A stretch of 64,000 bases of DNA from Streptomyces tagetis (GCF_018069565.1 NZ_JAGPNL010000001.1:124001-188000), one strand, 5' to 3'; shown: positions 9,310 to 19,354, counted from the stretch's first letter. Notes: generated by a model not told the origin, from the sequence alone. Made by a program: numbers and translations.

Positions 9310-9715
9310 GAGCCTGGGCGGGGTACGGTGCCGAATCCGGGAAATTTTCGCTTCAAGCGGAATACCCGGGGCGTCGGACCCGCGGTCACGTGTGTGATCG
9401 ATCACAGTGTGTGCTTTCCGGTCATGCACGCTCGGTGACCGCATACCCCGTGGGGGAGTCGGGAAAATCCCGGTTTTCGGGGCTCCCGATCACGGGAAGT
9501 ACAGGGTGAGACGCCTTTGTGGTGCGGCAATCGAACCGTGTACGGTCCCCATCGCCATCCCAGCCGATCACTCATGAGGGGTCCGGTTGGGTGTCGATTG
9601 AGTAACAGACCTTGATGTGAGGCAAAATCTCCGCCTCGGGTCGGGCACAAGTCCGGCCTCTCACGCGTTACGTGCGCTGGAGACACCCGCAGATACCCAG
9701 AGGGGGAGAGCGACC
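9310..9715. other. Intergenic region between cutS and the DUF4193 gene
   Basis: This 406-base gap contains no gene. It has a perfect palindrome (listed separately) at 9393-9406, and a folded region near 9450-9495 where GGGAG and CTCCC arms enclose a CGGGAAAA/TTTTCGGG-like pairing that may end the cutRS transcript. The remaining 200 bases before ATG 9716 form a long possible leader. I could not match it to a known riboswitch. Confidence 0.45.
9393..9406. promoter_or_regulatory. Crp-like palindrome
   Basis: TGTGATCGATCACA is a perfect 14-bp palindrome. It fits GTG-N6-CAC, the half-site arrangement reported for Streptomyces Crp. It lies about 310 bases before the DUF4193 gene and 85 bases after cutS, so which promoter it would serve is not clear. 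Confidence 0.4.
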
Positions 9716-10012
9716 ATGGCCACCGATTACGACACTCCACGCAAGACCGACGACGACGTCGACTCGGACAGCCTCGAAGAGCTGAAGGCCCGGCGGAACG
9801 ACAAGTCCGCCTCGGCCGTCGACGTCGACGAGTTCGAGGCCGCAGAGGGCCTGGAACTTCCCGGCGCCGACCTCTCGAACGAGGAACTGGCAGTCCGCGT
9901 ACTGCCGAAGCAGCAGGACGAGTTCACCTGCATGAGCTGCTTCCTGGTGCACCACCGCAGCCAGCTGGCCCGCGAGAAGAACGGCCAGCCGATCTGCCGC
10001 GACTGCGACTGA
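9716..10012 (+). CDS. DUF4193 protein with C-terminal zinc-ribbon motif
   Basis: A 98-residue acidic protein starting at ATG 9716 after AGAGGGGGAG. The N-terminal half is rich in Asp and Glu; the C-terminal half has the conserved block QDEFTCMSCFLVHHRSQLA and ends CRDCD. The two CxxC pairs suggest metal binding. It is a conserved actinobacterial family of unknown function, in the same place relative to cutRS and dut in other Streptomyces. The next gene starts 13 bases later. Confidence 0.88.
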   Translation: MATDYDTPRKTDDDVDSDSLEELKARRNDKSASAVDVDEFEAAEGLELPGADLSNEELAVRVLPKQQDEFTCMSCFLVHHRSQLAREKNGQPICRDCD

Positions 10013-10025
10013 GGAGGGGTCGGCC

Positions 10026-10961
10026 GTGACCGGCTCGACCCCTCCCTGGAAGCGCCGCCCCTTCTTCCGTGAAGGAACGGACCAAGGGCCGCAGGACGGC
10101 CCCCACAGCGCGCGTGACGACGAGCGAGGCCGCACCGATACGGGTACGGCCTCGCTCGAAGCTGTGAGCGGCCGGGGCGACCTCCCGGCCGGCCGGACAC
10201 CGACGCCCGCTGCCCGGCGCCGGGCGGCGGCGTTCCGGGACCGGGCGGGCGACGGCGCCCGCCGCGGCGTCCACCGGGCCAGGGTCGCCCTGGGCCACCT
10301 CGCCGACCGGATCATCGATCTGGCCCCGCGCGTGCCCGTACGCGACCTGGCGACCCTGCGCGCCCACTTCCCCGGCCTCGGGCCCGAGGAGATCGCCGAC
10401 CGGCTCGTGGCCGGCGCGGCCCGCGCCACCGCGACGGTCGGAGCGGGCGTCGGCGCCGCCGCGATGTTCCCCGTACCGCCCGCGATGCCCACCGAACTGG
10501 CCGCCGAGATCACCGGCGTCGCCGCCATCGAACTGAAGCTGACCGCCGAACTCCACGAGGTCTACGGCCTGCGCCCGCCCGGCACCCTCGCCCAGCGCAG
10601 CACCGCCTACCTCACCTGCTGGTCCGACGAGCGCCGGATCGAGGTGACCAGACCCTCCACCGTCGCCGCCGCGCTGAACGGCCCGATGAAGCGGCAGCTC
10701 CGCCTGCAGATCATGAAGCGCACCGTGCGCGACCTGCCCAACCTGATGCCGTTCCTGGTCGGCGCCGCCGTGGGCGCCGTCATGAACCGCCGGGACACCC
10801 GCAAGCTGGCCGCCCACATCCGCGCGGAACTGCGCAAGGCCCAGGTGCCCTGGGACGCCCTCGGCGCCCTCCCGGGCCTGGAGCCCCCGCCCGACGCCCT
10901 GGACATCGACGGACTCACCCACGACCCCCTGCGCCGCCCCGGCGGCCCCACCGGGCCCTGA
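10026..10961 (+). CDS. EcsC-like conserved protein
   Basis: A 311-residue protein starting at GTG 10026, 13 bases after the DUF4193 gene. The first 75 residues are polar and poorly structured. The remainder resembles the EcsC family: alternating amphipathic helices, a glycine/alanine-rich segment (ATVGAGVGAAAMFPVPPAMP, about 140-159) and LMPFLVGAAVGAVMNRRDTRKLA near 240-262. The role of EcsC-like proteins is poorly defined; membrane association is likely. Confidence 0.65.
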   Translation: MTGSTPPWKRRPFFREGTDQGPQDGPHSARDDERGRTDTGTASLEAVSGRGDLPAGRTPTPAARRRAAAFRDRAGDGARRGVHRARVALGHLADRIIDLAPRVPVRDLATLRAHFPGLGPEEIADRLVAGAARATATVGAGVGAAAMFPVPPAMPTELAAEITGVAAIELKLTAELHEVYGLRPPGTLAQRSTAYLTCWSDERRIEVTRPSTVAAALNGPMKRQLRLQIMKRTVRDLPNLMPFLVGAAVGAVMNRRDTRKLAAHIRAELRKAQVPWDALGALPGLEPPPDALDIDGLTHDPLRRPGGPTGP

Positions 10962-10969
10962 GCGGCCCA

Positions 10970-10987
10970 GGGCGCCCGGCGGCGCCC
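10970..10987. terminator. Short GC hairpin between convergent genes
   Basis: GGGCGCC and GGCGCCC pair as a 7-bp stem with a 4-base loop, directly after the EcsC-like stop codon and before the end of the opposing gene. Lacks a U-tract, as is usual in Streptomyces. Confidence 0.5.
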
Positions 10988-10995
10988 GGAAGGCC

Positions 10996-11457
10996 CTAGA
11001 CGGCCGCCTGGGCCGCCCGCAGCGCCTCCACCAGCCGCTCCGGCTCCCGCGTCGACAGGTACAGGTACGGCGTCGGGTCCTCGGGGTCGGTCACCGGCAC
11101 CCGCACGGCCGTCGGGATGTAGGCCCGCAGCAGCAGGAAGGCGCGCGTGTCCGCCTTGTACGTGCGCCAGGCGCGGGCCTCCTCCTCGTCGAGGATCTCC
11201 GCCTCGCCCAGGGCCGTCACCGGCACCTTCGCCTCGCCCGCGATCAGTGCGCCGCCCACGACCCGGATGCGCACCGCGCCGTACGAACTGGCGGCCACCG
11301 CCGCCACCGCCGTGCCCCCGGCCAGCCCGCCCAGCATGGGCAGCGTGCCGAGCGGCGTCAGGATCAGCGCGAACGCGAACCCCACCAGGCCGGAGACCAG
11401 CCACCAGGAGCGGGGCGCGGTGAGGCGTTCTTCGTACGGGGCGGCGGAGAGCTGCAT
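10996..11457 (-). CDS. DUF3093 membrane protein
   Basis: The 153-residue product starts at ATG 11457 (MQLSAAPYEERLTAPRSWW). Two adjacent hydrophobic segments at about residues 18-58 are followed by a soluble beta-rich domain containing YIPTAVRVPVTDPEDPTPYLYLSTR, the conserved DUF3093 core. It sits beside dut in actinobacterial genomes and is divergent from the thioesterase gene. Function unknown. Confidence 0.85.
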   Translation of the reverse strand: MQLSAAPYEERLTAPRSWWLVSGLVGFAFALILTPLGTLPMLGGLAGGTAVAAVAASSYGAVRIRVVGGALIAGEAKVPVTALGEAEILDEEEARAWRTYKADTRAFLLLRAYIPTAVRVPVTDPEDPTPYLYLSTREPERLVEALRAAQAAV

Positions 11458-11513
11458 GCGGCTAGCTTGGCAGGTATCCGGGTCGGCCCGACGCGCGGGT
11501 AAGGTCTGCGCCT

Positions 11514-12098
11514 GTGAGTGGTACTTCCCCGGCTCTTCAGCCCCCCGCCGACGCCCTGACACCCGTACGGCACCCCGACGCGCCCGCCCCCGGAGAGCCG
11601 CTCGGCTCCCACTACGCCGAGTGCTTCGGCTGCGGCGACGGCCGGCCGCACGGACTGCGCCTTCAGGCCCGCGCCGGCGAGGGTGTCTCGGTCACCGCCG
11701 AGTTCACCGTCCGCCCCGCCCACCAGGGCGCCCCGGGACTGGCGCACGGCGGCGTGCTCGCCACCGCCCTCGACGAGACCCTCGGCTCGCTCAACTGGCT
11801 GCTGCGGACCATCGCCGTGACCGGCCGGCTGGAGACCGACTTCCAGCGGCCCGTGCCCGTCGGCACCACCCTCCACCTGGAGGCCGAGGTCACCGCCGTC
11901 TCCGGCCGGAAGATCTACTCCACCGCCACCGGCCGTATCGGCGGCCCGGACGGCCCCGTCGCCGTCCGCGCCGACGCCCTCTTCGTCGAGGTCAAGGTCG
12001 AGCACTTCGTCGAGCACGGCCGCGAGGAGGAGATCCGCGCCGCGATGGACGACCCCGACCAGGTCCGCCGGGTCCGCGCCTTCGAGGTGAACCCGTGA
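11514..12098 (+). CDS. PaaI-family (hotdog) thioesterase
   Basis: A 194-residue protein from GTG 11514. It carries the hotdog-fold pattern HYAECFGCGDGRPHGLRL, then HQGAPGLAHGGVLATALDETLGSL, the helix with the catalytic acidic residue, and GRLETDFQRPVPVGTTL. These indicate an acyl-CoA thioesterase; the substrate is unknown. There is no clear ribosome site, and a TAAGGT sequence lies 8 bases upstream, so the mRNA may be leaderless. The stop overlaps the dut start (GTGA). Confidence 0.82.
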   Translation: MSGTSPALQPPADALTPVRHPDAPAPGEPLGSHYAECFGCGDGRPHGLRLQARAGEGVSVTAEFTVRPAHQGAPGLAHGGVLATALDETLGSLNWLLRTIAVTGRLETDFQRPVPVGTTLHLEAEVTAVSGRKIYSTATGRIGGPDGPVAVRADALFVEVKVEHFVEHGREEEIRAAMDDPDQVRRVRAFEVNP

Positions 12099-12637
12099 GC
12101 CTTGAGGTCCTGATCCGCCGCGTCGACCCCGACGTACCGCTTCCGTCGTACGCCCGCCCCGGCGACGCCGGGGCCGACCTGAGCACCACCGTCGCCTGCG
12201 AGCTGGCGCCGGGAGAACGGGCCGTCCTGCCCACGGGCGTGTCTGTGGCGCTCCCGGAGGGGTACGCGGCCTTCGTGCACCCACGATCCGGACTGGCCGC
12301 CCGCTGCGGTGTCGCCCTCGTGAATGCCCCGGGGACGATTGATGCCGGGTACCGTGGGGAGATCAAGGTGATCGTGGTGAATCTCGATCCGCGCGAGACG
12401 GTGCGGTTCGAGCGCTTCGACCGGATTGCCCAACTGGTCGTCCAGCAGGTCGAGAGGGTCCGCTTCCGCCAGGTCGCGGAGCTTCCCGGATCGGCGCGGG
12501 CCGAAGGGGGCTTCGGGTCCACCGGCGGCCACGCCGGAACGGACCCTGCGAGCGGCACAAGCGGTCAGGTCGCCGACGGCGGCCCGACGGGTGGGAATCG
12601 ATACGCTTCGGTCGTATCCGACCGGGAAGGACAGTGA
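12095..12637 (+). CDS. dut: Deoxyuridine 5'-triphosphate nucleotidohydrolase
   Basis: A 180-residue trimeric-type dUTPase. All five motifs are visible: RPGDAGADLS, HPRSGLAAR, GTIDAGYRGEIKV, RIAQLVV and the P-loop-like GGFGSTGGH near the C-terminus. The protein is somewhat longer than the usual 150 residues, with about 40 polar residues after the last motif. GTG 12095 overlaps the thioesterase stop by 4 bases. It hydrolyses dUTP to dUMP, limiting uracil incorporation in DNA. Confidence 0.95.
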   Translation: MSLEVLIRRVDPDVPLPSYARPGDAGADLSTTVACELAPGERAVLPTGVSVALPEGYAAFVHPRSGLAARCGVALVNAPGTIDAGYRGEIKVIVVNLDPRETVRFERFDRIAQLVVQQVERVRFRQVAELPGSARAEGGFGSTGGHAGTDPASGTSGQVADGGPTGGNRYASVVSDREGQ

Positions 12638-12638
12638 C

Positions 12639-13397
12639 GTGTTCGGACGTCGCAAGAAGAAGGGTGCCGCCGACGACGCGGCCGGCGAGGCCGAGCAGGT
12701 CGTCGACAGCATCGACACCCAGGCGGACGACAGGGGGACCGAGCGCGTGCGGCTCGAACCCGAACCGCGCCCCGACGGTCCCTGGGACAGCTCCGAGGTA
12801 CGCGATCCGGCCGAGGGCCGGGTGGACCTCGGCGGCATCTTCGTCCCCGGAGTCGACGGCATGGAACTGCGCGTGGAGGTCGCCGGCGACGCGATCGTCG
12901 CGGCCACCGTCGTCCTGCACGACAGCGCCATCCAGCTCCAGGGCTTCGCCGCCCCCAAGCGCGAGGGCATCTGGGGCGAGGTGCGCGAGGAGATCGGCTC
13001 CGGCATCACCCAGCAGGGCGGCATCGTCGACGAGGTCGAGGGCCCCCTCGGCTGGGAGCTGCGGGCCCAGGTGCCCGTACAGCTCCCGGACGGCACCGGC
13101 GGCTTCCAGGTCGTGCGGTTCGTCGGCGTCGACGGCCCGCGCTGGTTCCTGCGCGGAGTGATCTCCGGCCAGGGCGCCGTGCAGCCGCAGGCCGCCGGAC
13201 TGCTGGAGCAGATCTTCCGGGACACCGTGGTGGTGCGCGGCGACGGCCCCATGGCCCCCCGCGACCCGATCGTCCTCAAGCTGCCGAACGACGCGCAGAT
13301 GGTCCCCGAGGGCGTGCAGCAGGAGGAGGAGGGCTCCCGCTTCTCCGGCGGCATGGGCCAGCTCCAGCGCGGCCCGGAGATCACCGAGGTCCGCTAG
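12639..13397 (+). CDS. DUF3710 family protein
   Basis: The 252-residue product starts at GTG 12639 (MFGRRKKKGAADD), just after dut. A short basic and then acidic leader precedes the conserved domain with VDLGGIFVPGVDGMELRVEV, IQLQGFAAPKREGIWGEVREEI and WFLRGVISGQGA. This family is actinobacteria-specific and consistently next to dut. The function is not known. Confidence 0.88.
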   Translation: MFGRRKKKGAADDAAGEAEQVVDSIDTQADDRGTERVRLEPEPRPDGPWDSSEVRDPAEGRVDLGGIFVPGVDGMELRVEVAGDAIVAATVVLHDSAIQLQGFAAPKREGIWGEVREEIGSGITQQGGIVDEVEGPLGWELRAQVPVQLPDGTGGFQVVRFVGVDGPRWFLRGVISGQGAVQPQAAGLLEQIFRDTVVVRGDGPMAPRDPIVLKLPNDAQMVPEGVQQEEEGSRFSGGMGQLQRGPEITEVR

Positions 13398-13439
13398 GCA
13401 CCGACCGACTCCACTCCCGCGCGCCGCGTGCGCGCGGAG

Positions 13440-13475
13440 CCGGGGCCGCGTCCCGCGTCAGGGGCGCGGCCCCGG
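13440..13475. terminator. Hairpin terminator after the DUF3710 gene
   Basis: An 11-bp perfect stem (CCGGGGCCGCG / CGCGGCCCCGG) with a 14-base loop lies 42 bases after the stop codon. Confidence 0.65.
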
Positions 13476-13634
13476 CGCGGTTCCGGGGGCGGTTCCGGGG
13501 GAGTGAGGGCGTCGGACCGGGCCGGGTCCCGTGTCCGGGGCGGGCAGGCGTTGAACCCCCGGGTCCGCGCTGGCCATACTGGCGCCCGGACACGGCGGGG
13601 GAGGATCACGAGCGGCCAGGTCGCCACCGGGACC

Positions 13635-14303
13635 ATGGTGCGCGTCGAGGACGTGCACAAGACGTACGGCCGTGGGGACGCCGCGGTACGCGCCCTGCGC
13701 GGCGTCTCCTTCGAGGTGCCTCGCGGCGAGCTGGTCGCCCTCAAGGGACGCTCCGACTCCGGCAAGACCACCCTGCTCGACATCGTCGGCGGCCTGGACA
13801 CCCCGGACGCCGGACGGGTCGAGGTGGACGGCGGCGACCTCGCGGGACTCGACGAGGACGGGCTCCTCGCCCTGCGCCGGGACCGGGTCGGCTTCGTCTT
13901 CCAGTCCTTCGGGCTCCTCCCGGTCCTCACCGCCGCCGCGAACGTCGGCGTGCCGATGCGCCTGCGCCGCACCCCGCCCCGGGAGCGCGAGCAGCGCGTC
14001 GCCCTGCTGCTCTCCCTCGTCGGCCTCGCCGACCACGCCGCCCAGCGGCCCGGCGAGCTGTCCGGCGGGCAGCAGCAGCGCGTCGCCGTCGCCCGCGCCC
14101 TCGCCAACGAGCCCGCGCTGCTCATCGCCGACGAGCCCACCGGGCAACTCGACGCGGAGACCGGCCGGGCCGTGATGGAGCTGCTGCGGGCCGTCGTCCG
14201 CAGCGAGGGCCTCACCGCCCTCGTCGCCACCCACGACGCCACCCTGCTCGGCCTCGCCGACCGGGTCCTGGAGCTGCGGGACGGGCGGATCGTCGCGGAG
14301 TGA
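13635..14303 (+). CDS. Orphan ABC transporter ATPase (MacB/LolD type)
   Basis: A 222-residue ATPase from ATG 13635. Walker A is GRSDSGKTT, the Q-loop FVFQSFGLLP, the signature LSGGQQQRVAVARAL, Walker B LLIADEPTGQLD and the switch histidine ATHDA. The family normally pairs with a FtsX-like permease, but none is adjacent on either side. The start is uncertain: GGGGGAGG sits at about 13597-13604 and the frame is open there, but the in-frame codon after it is ATC, not ATG or GTG. Confidence 0.8.
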   Translation: MVRVEDVHKTYGRGDAAVRALRGVSFEVPRGELVALKGRSDSGKTTLLDIVGGLDTPDAGRVEVDGGDLAGLDEDGLLALRRDRVGFVFQSFGLLPVLTAAANVGVPMRLRRTPPREREQRVALLLSLVGLADHAAQRPGELSGGQQQRVAVARALANEPALLIADEPTGQLDAETGRAVMELLRAVVRSEGLTALVATHDATLLGLADRVLELRDGRIVAE

Positions 14304-14487
14304 GGGCCCCGGCCCGGCGGCCCGCCCGCCGGAGCTGCGCCGGGTCCGCGTGCCGGGGGTCCTCTTCCGCGTCAGGGGCGCGTCAAGGGAAACCACGCGC
14401 GCGGCCGGGCCCCCACCGGGTTCGTCATGATGTCCCGTGGTGGGGCCGGCGCTGCGCGTCAGGCGCCGACCGGAAGACAATGGGGCC

Positions 14488-17138
14488 ATGGGACGCGGCA
14501 AGCTACGGATCTACCTCGGCGCGGCGCCGGGCGTCGGCAAGACCTACGCCATGCTGGCCGAGGCGCACCGCCGGGTCGAGCGCGGCACCGACTGCGTCGT
14601 CGCGTACGTCGAGCACTACGGCCGCCCCCGCACCGAGGTCCTGCTCCACGGGCTGGAGCACGTGCGGCGCCGCGAGCTGGAGTACCGCGGCACGGCGTTC
14701 ACCGAGATGGACCTCGACGCGGTCCTCGCCCGCCACCCCAGGGTCGCCCTCGTCGACGAGCTGGCCCACACCAACGTCCCCGGCACCCGCAACGGCAAGC
14801 GCTGGCAGGACGTGGAGGAACTCCTCGCCGCCGGCATCGACGTGATCTCCACCGTCAACATCCAGCACCTGGAGTCCCTCGGGGACGTCGTGGAGTCGAT
14901 CACGGGGGTGCGCCAGCAGGAGACGGTGCCGGACGAGGTGGTCCGCCGCGCCGACCAGATCGAACTGGTCGACATGTCGCCGCAGGCCCTGCGCCGCCGC
15001 ATGGCGCACGGCAACATCTACCAGCCGGACAAGGTCGACGCCGCCCTCTCCAACTACTTCCGCCCCGGCAACCTCACCGCCCTGCGCGAACTGGCCCTGC
15101 TGTGGGTCGCGGACCGCGTCGACGAGTACCTCCAGCAGTACCGCAGCGAGCACCGCGTCTCCAGGATCTGGGGCTCGCGCGAGCGGATCGTGGTCGGGCT
15201 GACCGGCGGACCCGAGGGCCGCACGCTGATCCGCCGGGCCGCGCGCCTCGCCGAGAAGGGGGCCGGCGGCGAGGTGCTGGCCGTCTACATCGCCCGCAGC
15301 GACGGGCTGACCTCCGCCTCCCCGAAGGAACTCGCGGTCCAGCGGACCCTGGTCGAGGACCTCGGCGGCACCTTCCACCACGTGCTCGGCGACGACATCC
15401 CCGTCGCCCTGCTGGACTTCGCCCGCGGGGTCAACGCCACCCAGATCGTGCTGGGCTCCTCGCGCCGCAAGTCCTGGCAGTACATCTTCGGCCCCGGGGT
15501 CGGCGCCACCGTCGCCCGCGAGTCCGGACCCGACCTCGACGTCCACATCGTCACCCACGAGGAGGCCGCCAAGGGCCGCGGGCTGCCCGTCGCCCGGGGT
15601 GCCCGGCTCGGCCGCTCCCGGATCGTGTGGGGCTGGGTCGCCGGCCTCGCCGGCCCGCTCGCGCTGACCCCGCTGCTGACCACCGTCCAGCTCGGCCTCG
15701 CCAACGACGTCCTCTTCTACCTGGCGCTGACCGTCGCCGCGGCCCTGCTCGGCGGGCTCTTCCCGGCGCTGGCCTCGGCCGCGGTCGGCTCCCTGCTGCT
15801 CAACTGGTTCTTCACGCCCCCGGTCAACCGCATCACCATCGCCGACCCGCGCAACTTCCTCGCCCTGGCGATATTCGTCGGCGTCGCCCTCTCCGTCGCC
15901 TCGGTCGTCGACCTCGCCGCCCGCCGCACCCACCAGGCGGCCCGGCTGCGCGCCGAGTCGGAGATCCTCTCCTTCCTGGCGGGCAACGTCCTGCGCGGCG
16001 AGACCAGCCTGGAGGCCCTGCTCGAACGGGTCCGGGAGACCTTCGGCATGGAGTCGGCCGCCCTGCTGGAGCGGGCCGGCGACCTGGAGCCCTGGACCTG
16101 CGCCGGCCGCGCCGGACTCGGACTGCCGGTGGAACGCCCCGAAGACGCTGATGTGGACATGCCTGTCGGGGACCATATGGCGCTCGCGCTGACCGGCCGG
16201 GTGCTGCCCGCCGAGGACCGCCGGGTGCTCGCCGCCTTCGCCGCCCAGGCCGCCGTCGTCCTGGACCGGCGCAGGCTGCGCGAGGAGGCCGACCGGGCCC
16301 GCGCCCTCGCCGAGGGCAACCGCATCCGCACGGCCCTGCTGGCCGCCGTCAGCCACGACCTGCGTACGCCGCTGGCCGGGATCAAGGCCGCGGTCACCGG
16401 ACTGCGCTCCGACGACGTCGCCTGGTCCGAGGAGGACCGCGCCGAACTGCTGGAGGGCATCGAGAACGGCGCCGACCGCCTCGACCACCTCGTCGGCAAC
16501 CTGCTGGACATGTCCCGGCTCCAGACCGGCACCGTCACCCCCCTGATCCGCGAGATCGACGTGGACGAGGTGGTGCCGATGGCGCTCGGCGGCGTCCCCG
16601 AGAGCAGTGTCGACCTGGACATCCCCGAGACGCTGCCCATGGTCGCCGTCGACGCCGGGCTGCTGGAGCGGGCCATGGCCAACCTGGTGGAGAACGCCGT
16701 CAAGTACAGCCCCGACGGCAGCCACGTCGTGGTCGCCGCCAGCGCCCTCGCCGACCGCGTCGAGGTGCGCGTCGTCGACCGGGGGCCGGGTGTGCCGGAC
16801 GACGCCAAGGACCGTATCTTCGAGCCGTTCCAGCGCTACGGGGACGCCCCCCGAGGCTCCGGCGTGGGGCTCGGCCTGGCCGTCGCCCGGGGCTTCACCG
16901 AGGCCATGGGCGGCACCCTGAACGCCGAGGACACCCCGGGCGGCGGCCTCACCATGGTCCTCACCCTCCGCGCGGCCGGCGCCGCCCCGCCCCCGGGCCC
17001 CGGCCCCGGGGCCGGACCCGGCACCCCGGCCGGCACCGGCACCGGCACCGGTACAGGTACGGGTACGGGCCGGGGTGCCGGTGCCCCCGGCCCGGTGGCC
17101 CGGCCCGCGCGCCCCGTGACAGCAGAAAGGCAGGTCCC

Positions 17139-17142
<4 letters not shown>
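14488..17142 (+). CDS. kdpD: KdpD-type sensor histidine kinase
   Basis: An 884-residue kinase with the full KdpD layout. The N-terminal KdpD domain has Walker-like GAAPGVGKT (about residues 11-19) and DELAHTN. A universal-stress-protein domain lies at about 230-365, four membrane helices at about 380-490, a GAF-like region follows, then HisKA (AAVSHDLRTPLAGIK, about 628-642) and HATPase (NLVENAVKYSPDG, GSGVGLGLAVARG). The last 60 residues are a Gly/Thr/Pro-rich tail encoded by a GGTACC-like microsatellite. No kdpFABC genes are near, so this pair acts in trans or controls other targets. ATG start; the stop overlaps kdpE. Confidence 0.9.
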
Positions 17143-17855
<713 letters not shown>

Positions 17856-17904
17856 GCCGGACCACCCGCCCCCGGGGGAATGCGTGTCCGTCACCGCGCC
17901 CCGG

Positions 17905-17916
17905 TACGCTTCACTC
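17905..17916 (+). promoter_or_regulatory. Probable promoter for a leaderless mRNA
   Basis: TACGCT (17905-17910) is a good -10 element placed 6 bases before ATG 17917, so transcription should start at the start codon itself. No ribosome site is present between them. Confidence 0.5.
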
Positions 17917-18315
17917 ATGAGTGCTGTTCCCCGTTCCGGCAAGGCGGCGGGCCGGCTGCGGCGCATGCTCGACCGGCTCTCCTCGTCGATGGAGGATCTG
18001 GAGTCCGAGGAGCTGCGGGAGGACACCGAGACCACCGGCTGCATAGCCATCGAGGACTGCCAGGACCGGCAGATCGTCACGGTAACTGGTACGTTGCGCA
18101 CGGTCACCCTGCGACCGCGCGCGGGCGTCCCGGCCCTGGAGGCCGAGCTGTTCGACGGCACCGCCGCTCTGGACGTGGTGTGGCTGGGCCGGCGTTCCAT
18201 ACTCGGCGTCGAACCAGGGCGCAAGCTCATCGCATCGGGCCGGATCTCCATGAGCCACGGCCGCCGGGTGCTCTTCAACCCGAAATACGAACTGAGACCC
18301 CTCGGACGGGAGTAG
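17917..18315 (+). CDS. OB-fold nucleic-acid-binding domain protein
   Basis: A 132-residue protein beginning MSAVPRSGKAAGRLRRMLDR. A helical N-terminus rich in Glu and Arg precedes an OB-fold: IVTVTGTLRTVTLRP, then AELFDGTAALDVVWLGRR and LIASGRISMSHGRRVLFNPKYELR. This resembles the RecG/tRNA-synthetase anticodon type. Conserved in Streptomyces directly upstream of the DUF3159 gene, which starts 3 bases after its stop. Confidence 0.85.
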   Translation: MSAVPRSGKAAGRLRRMLDRLSSSMEDLESEELREDTETTGCIAIEDCQDRQIVTVTGTLRTVTLRPRAGVPALEAELFDGTAALDVVWLGRRSILGVEPGRKLIASGRISMSHGRRVLFNPKYELRPLGRE

Positions 18316-18318
18316 CCG

Positions 18319-19203
18319 GTGACGTCGCTCGACAAGCCGACCGACCAGACATCTGCGGACGAGGCACGGGCGGTGACGGAGGCTGCCCTGTTCGACGCGT
18401 TCGGCGGCGTGCGGGGCATGGTCGAGACGGTGCTGCCGGGCCTCCTCTTCGTCACCAGCTTCACGATCAACAACAACCTGCGCCTGTCGGCCATGGCCGC
18501 GCTGGGCGTCTCGCTGGTGCTGCTCGTGGTCCGCCTCGCCCGCAAGGACACCGTCAAGCACGCCTTCAGCGGGGTCTTCGGCGTCGGCTTCGGCGTGGTC
18601 TTCGCGATGATGACCGACAACGCCAAGAACTTCTATCTGCCCGGCATGCTCTACACGCTGGGGCTGGCGCTGGCGTACATCATCACGTCGCTGGCCGGGG
18701 TGCCGCTCCTCGGCCTGATCCTCGGACCGGTGTTCAAGGAGAACCTCTCCTGGCGCACCCGCAACCCGGGCCGCAAGAAGGCGTACGCCAAGGCGAGCTA
18801 CGCGTGGGGGCTGATCCTCCTCGCCAAGTGCGCGATCCTCTTCCCGCTCTACTGGTGGGCGGACACCACCCAGTTCGGCTGGGTCCTGGTCGCCCTCAAG
18901 ATCCCGCCCTTCCTGCTCGCCGTCTGGCTGACCTGGGTCTTCCTGGCGAAGGCGCCGGCGCCCATCGACGTGTTCGCGGAGATGGAGGCGGCGGAGCGGG
19001 CCGAACGGGAACGGACCGCGGAGCGGGCCGCCGAGCGCGCCGCCGAGCAGGGGCGGGCGGATGGCGAGTGGGCGGGGCACCTCCCGGCGGACGGCCTGCC
19101 CGGCGAGGCGATGGCCCCCGTCGCCGACTCCGCGCCGCACGGGTCCGCGGCCGGTGACCGCGGTGCCGCGGACGGCCGGGGCGGACGGCACCGCCGGGGC
19201 TGA
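18319..19203 (+). CDS. DUF3159 membrane protein
   Basis: A 294-residue integral membrane protein starting at GTG 18319. It begins EAALFDAFGGVRGMVETVLPG, the conserved DUF3159 entry, followed by about six membrane segments up to residue 215. The C-terminal 75 residues are charged and low-complexity with Ala-Glu-Arg repeats. Family function is unknown; in this genome it lies among potassium-related genes. Confidence 0.85.
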   Translation: MTSLDKPTDQTSADEARAVTEAALFDAFGGVRGMVETVLPGLLFVTSFTINNNLRLSAMAALGVSLVLLVVRLARKDTVKHAFSGVFGVGFGVVFAMMTDNAKNFYLPGMLYTLGLALAYIITSLAGVPLLGLILGPVFKENLSWRTRNPGRKKAYAKASYAWGLILLAKCAILFPLYWWADTTQFGWVLVALKIPPFLLAVWLTWVFLAKAPAPIDVFAEMEAAERAERERTAERAAERAAEQGRADGEWAGHLPADGLPGEAMAPVADSAPHGSAAGDRGAADGRGGRHRRG

Positions 19204-19257
19204 GCGTCGGCACGGCCCGCCGGTCGCACCGCCCGGCACGGCGTGGGTCTCCACACG

Positions 19258-19293
19258 TAGGGGGCGCCCGGAGATCCCTCCGAGCGCCCCCTA
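19258..19293. terminator. Strong bidirectional hairpin terminator
   Basis: A 10-bp outer stem (TAGGGGGCGC / GCGCCCCCTA), an internal mismatch and a 5-bp inner stem (CGGAG / CTCCG) with an ATCC loop lie between convergent DUF3159 and TrkA genes. Confidence 0.85.
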
Positions 19294-19354
19294 TGTCGTA
19301 CCGTCCGCGGCGGCCGTACCGGACGTCACGCCCGCCGCGCCGGCCCGCCTCGCC

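Noticed and set aside
9500..9715. Possible riboswitch leader before the DUF4193 gene
   Set aside because: The leader is long and can fold locally, but I could not match it to the consensus of any known riboswitch; a covariance-model search would decide.
14503..16725. 740-codon minus-strand frame opposite kdpD
   Set aside because: Composition is typical of an antisense shadow (D, G, V, Q rich) and the plus strand encodes an intact KdpD.
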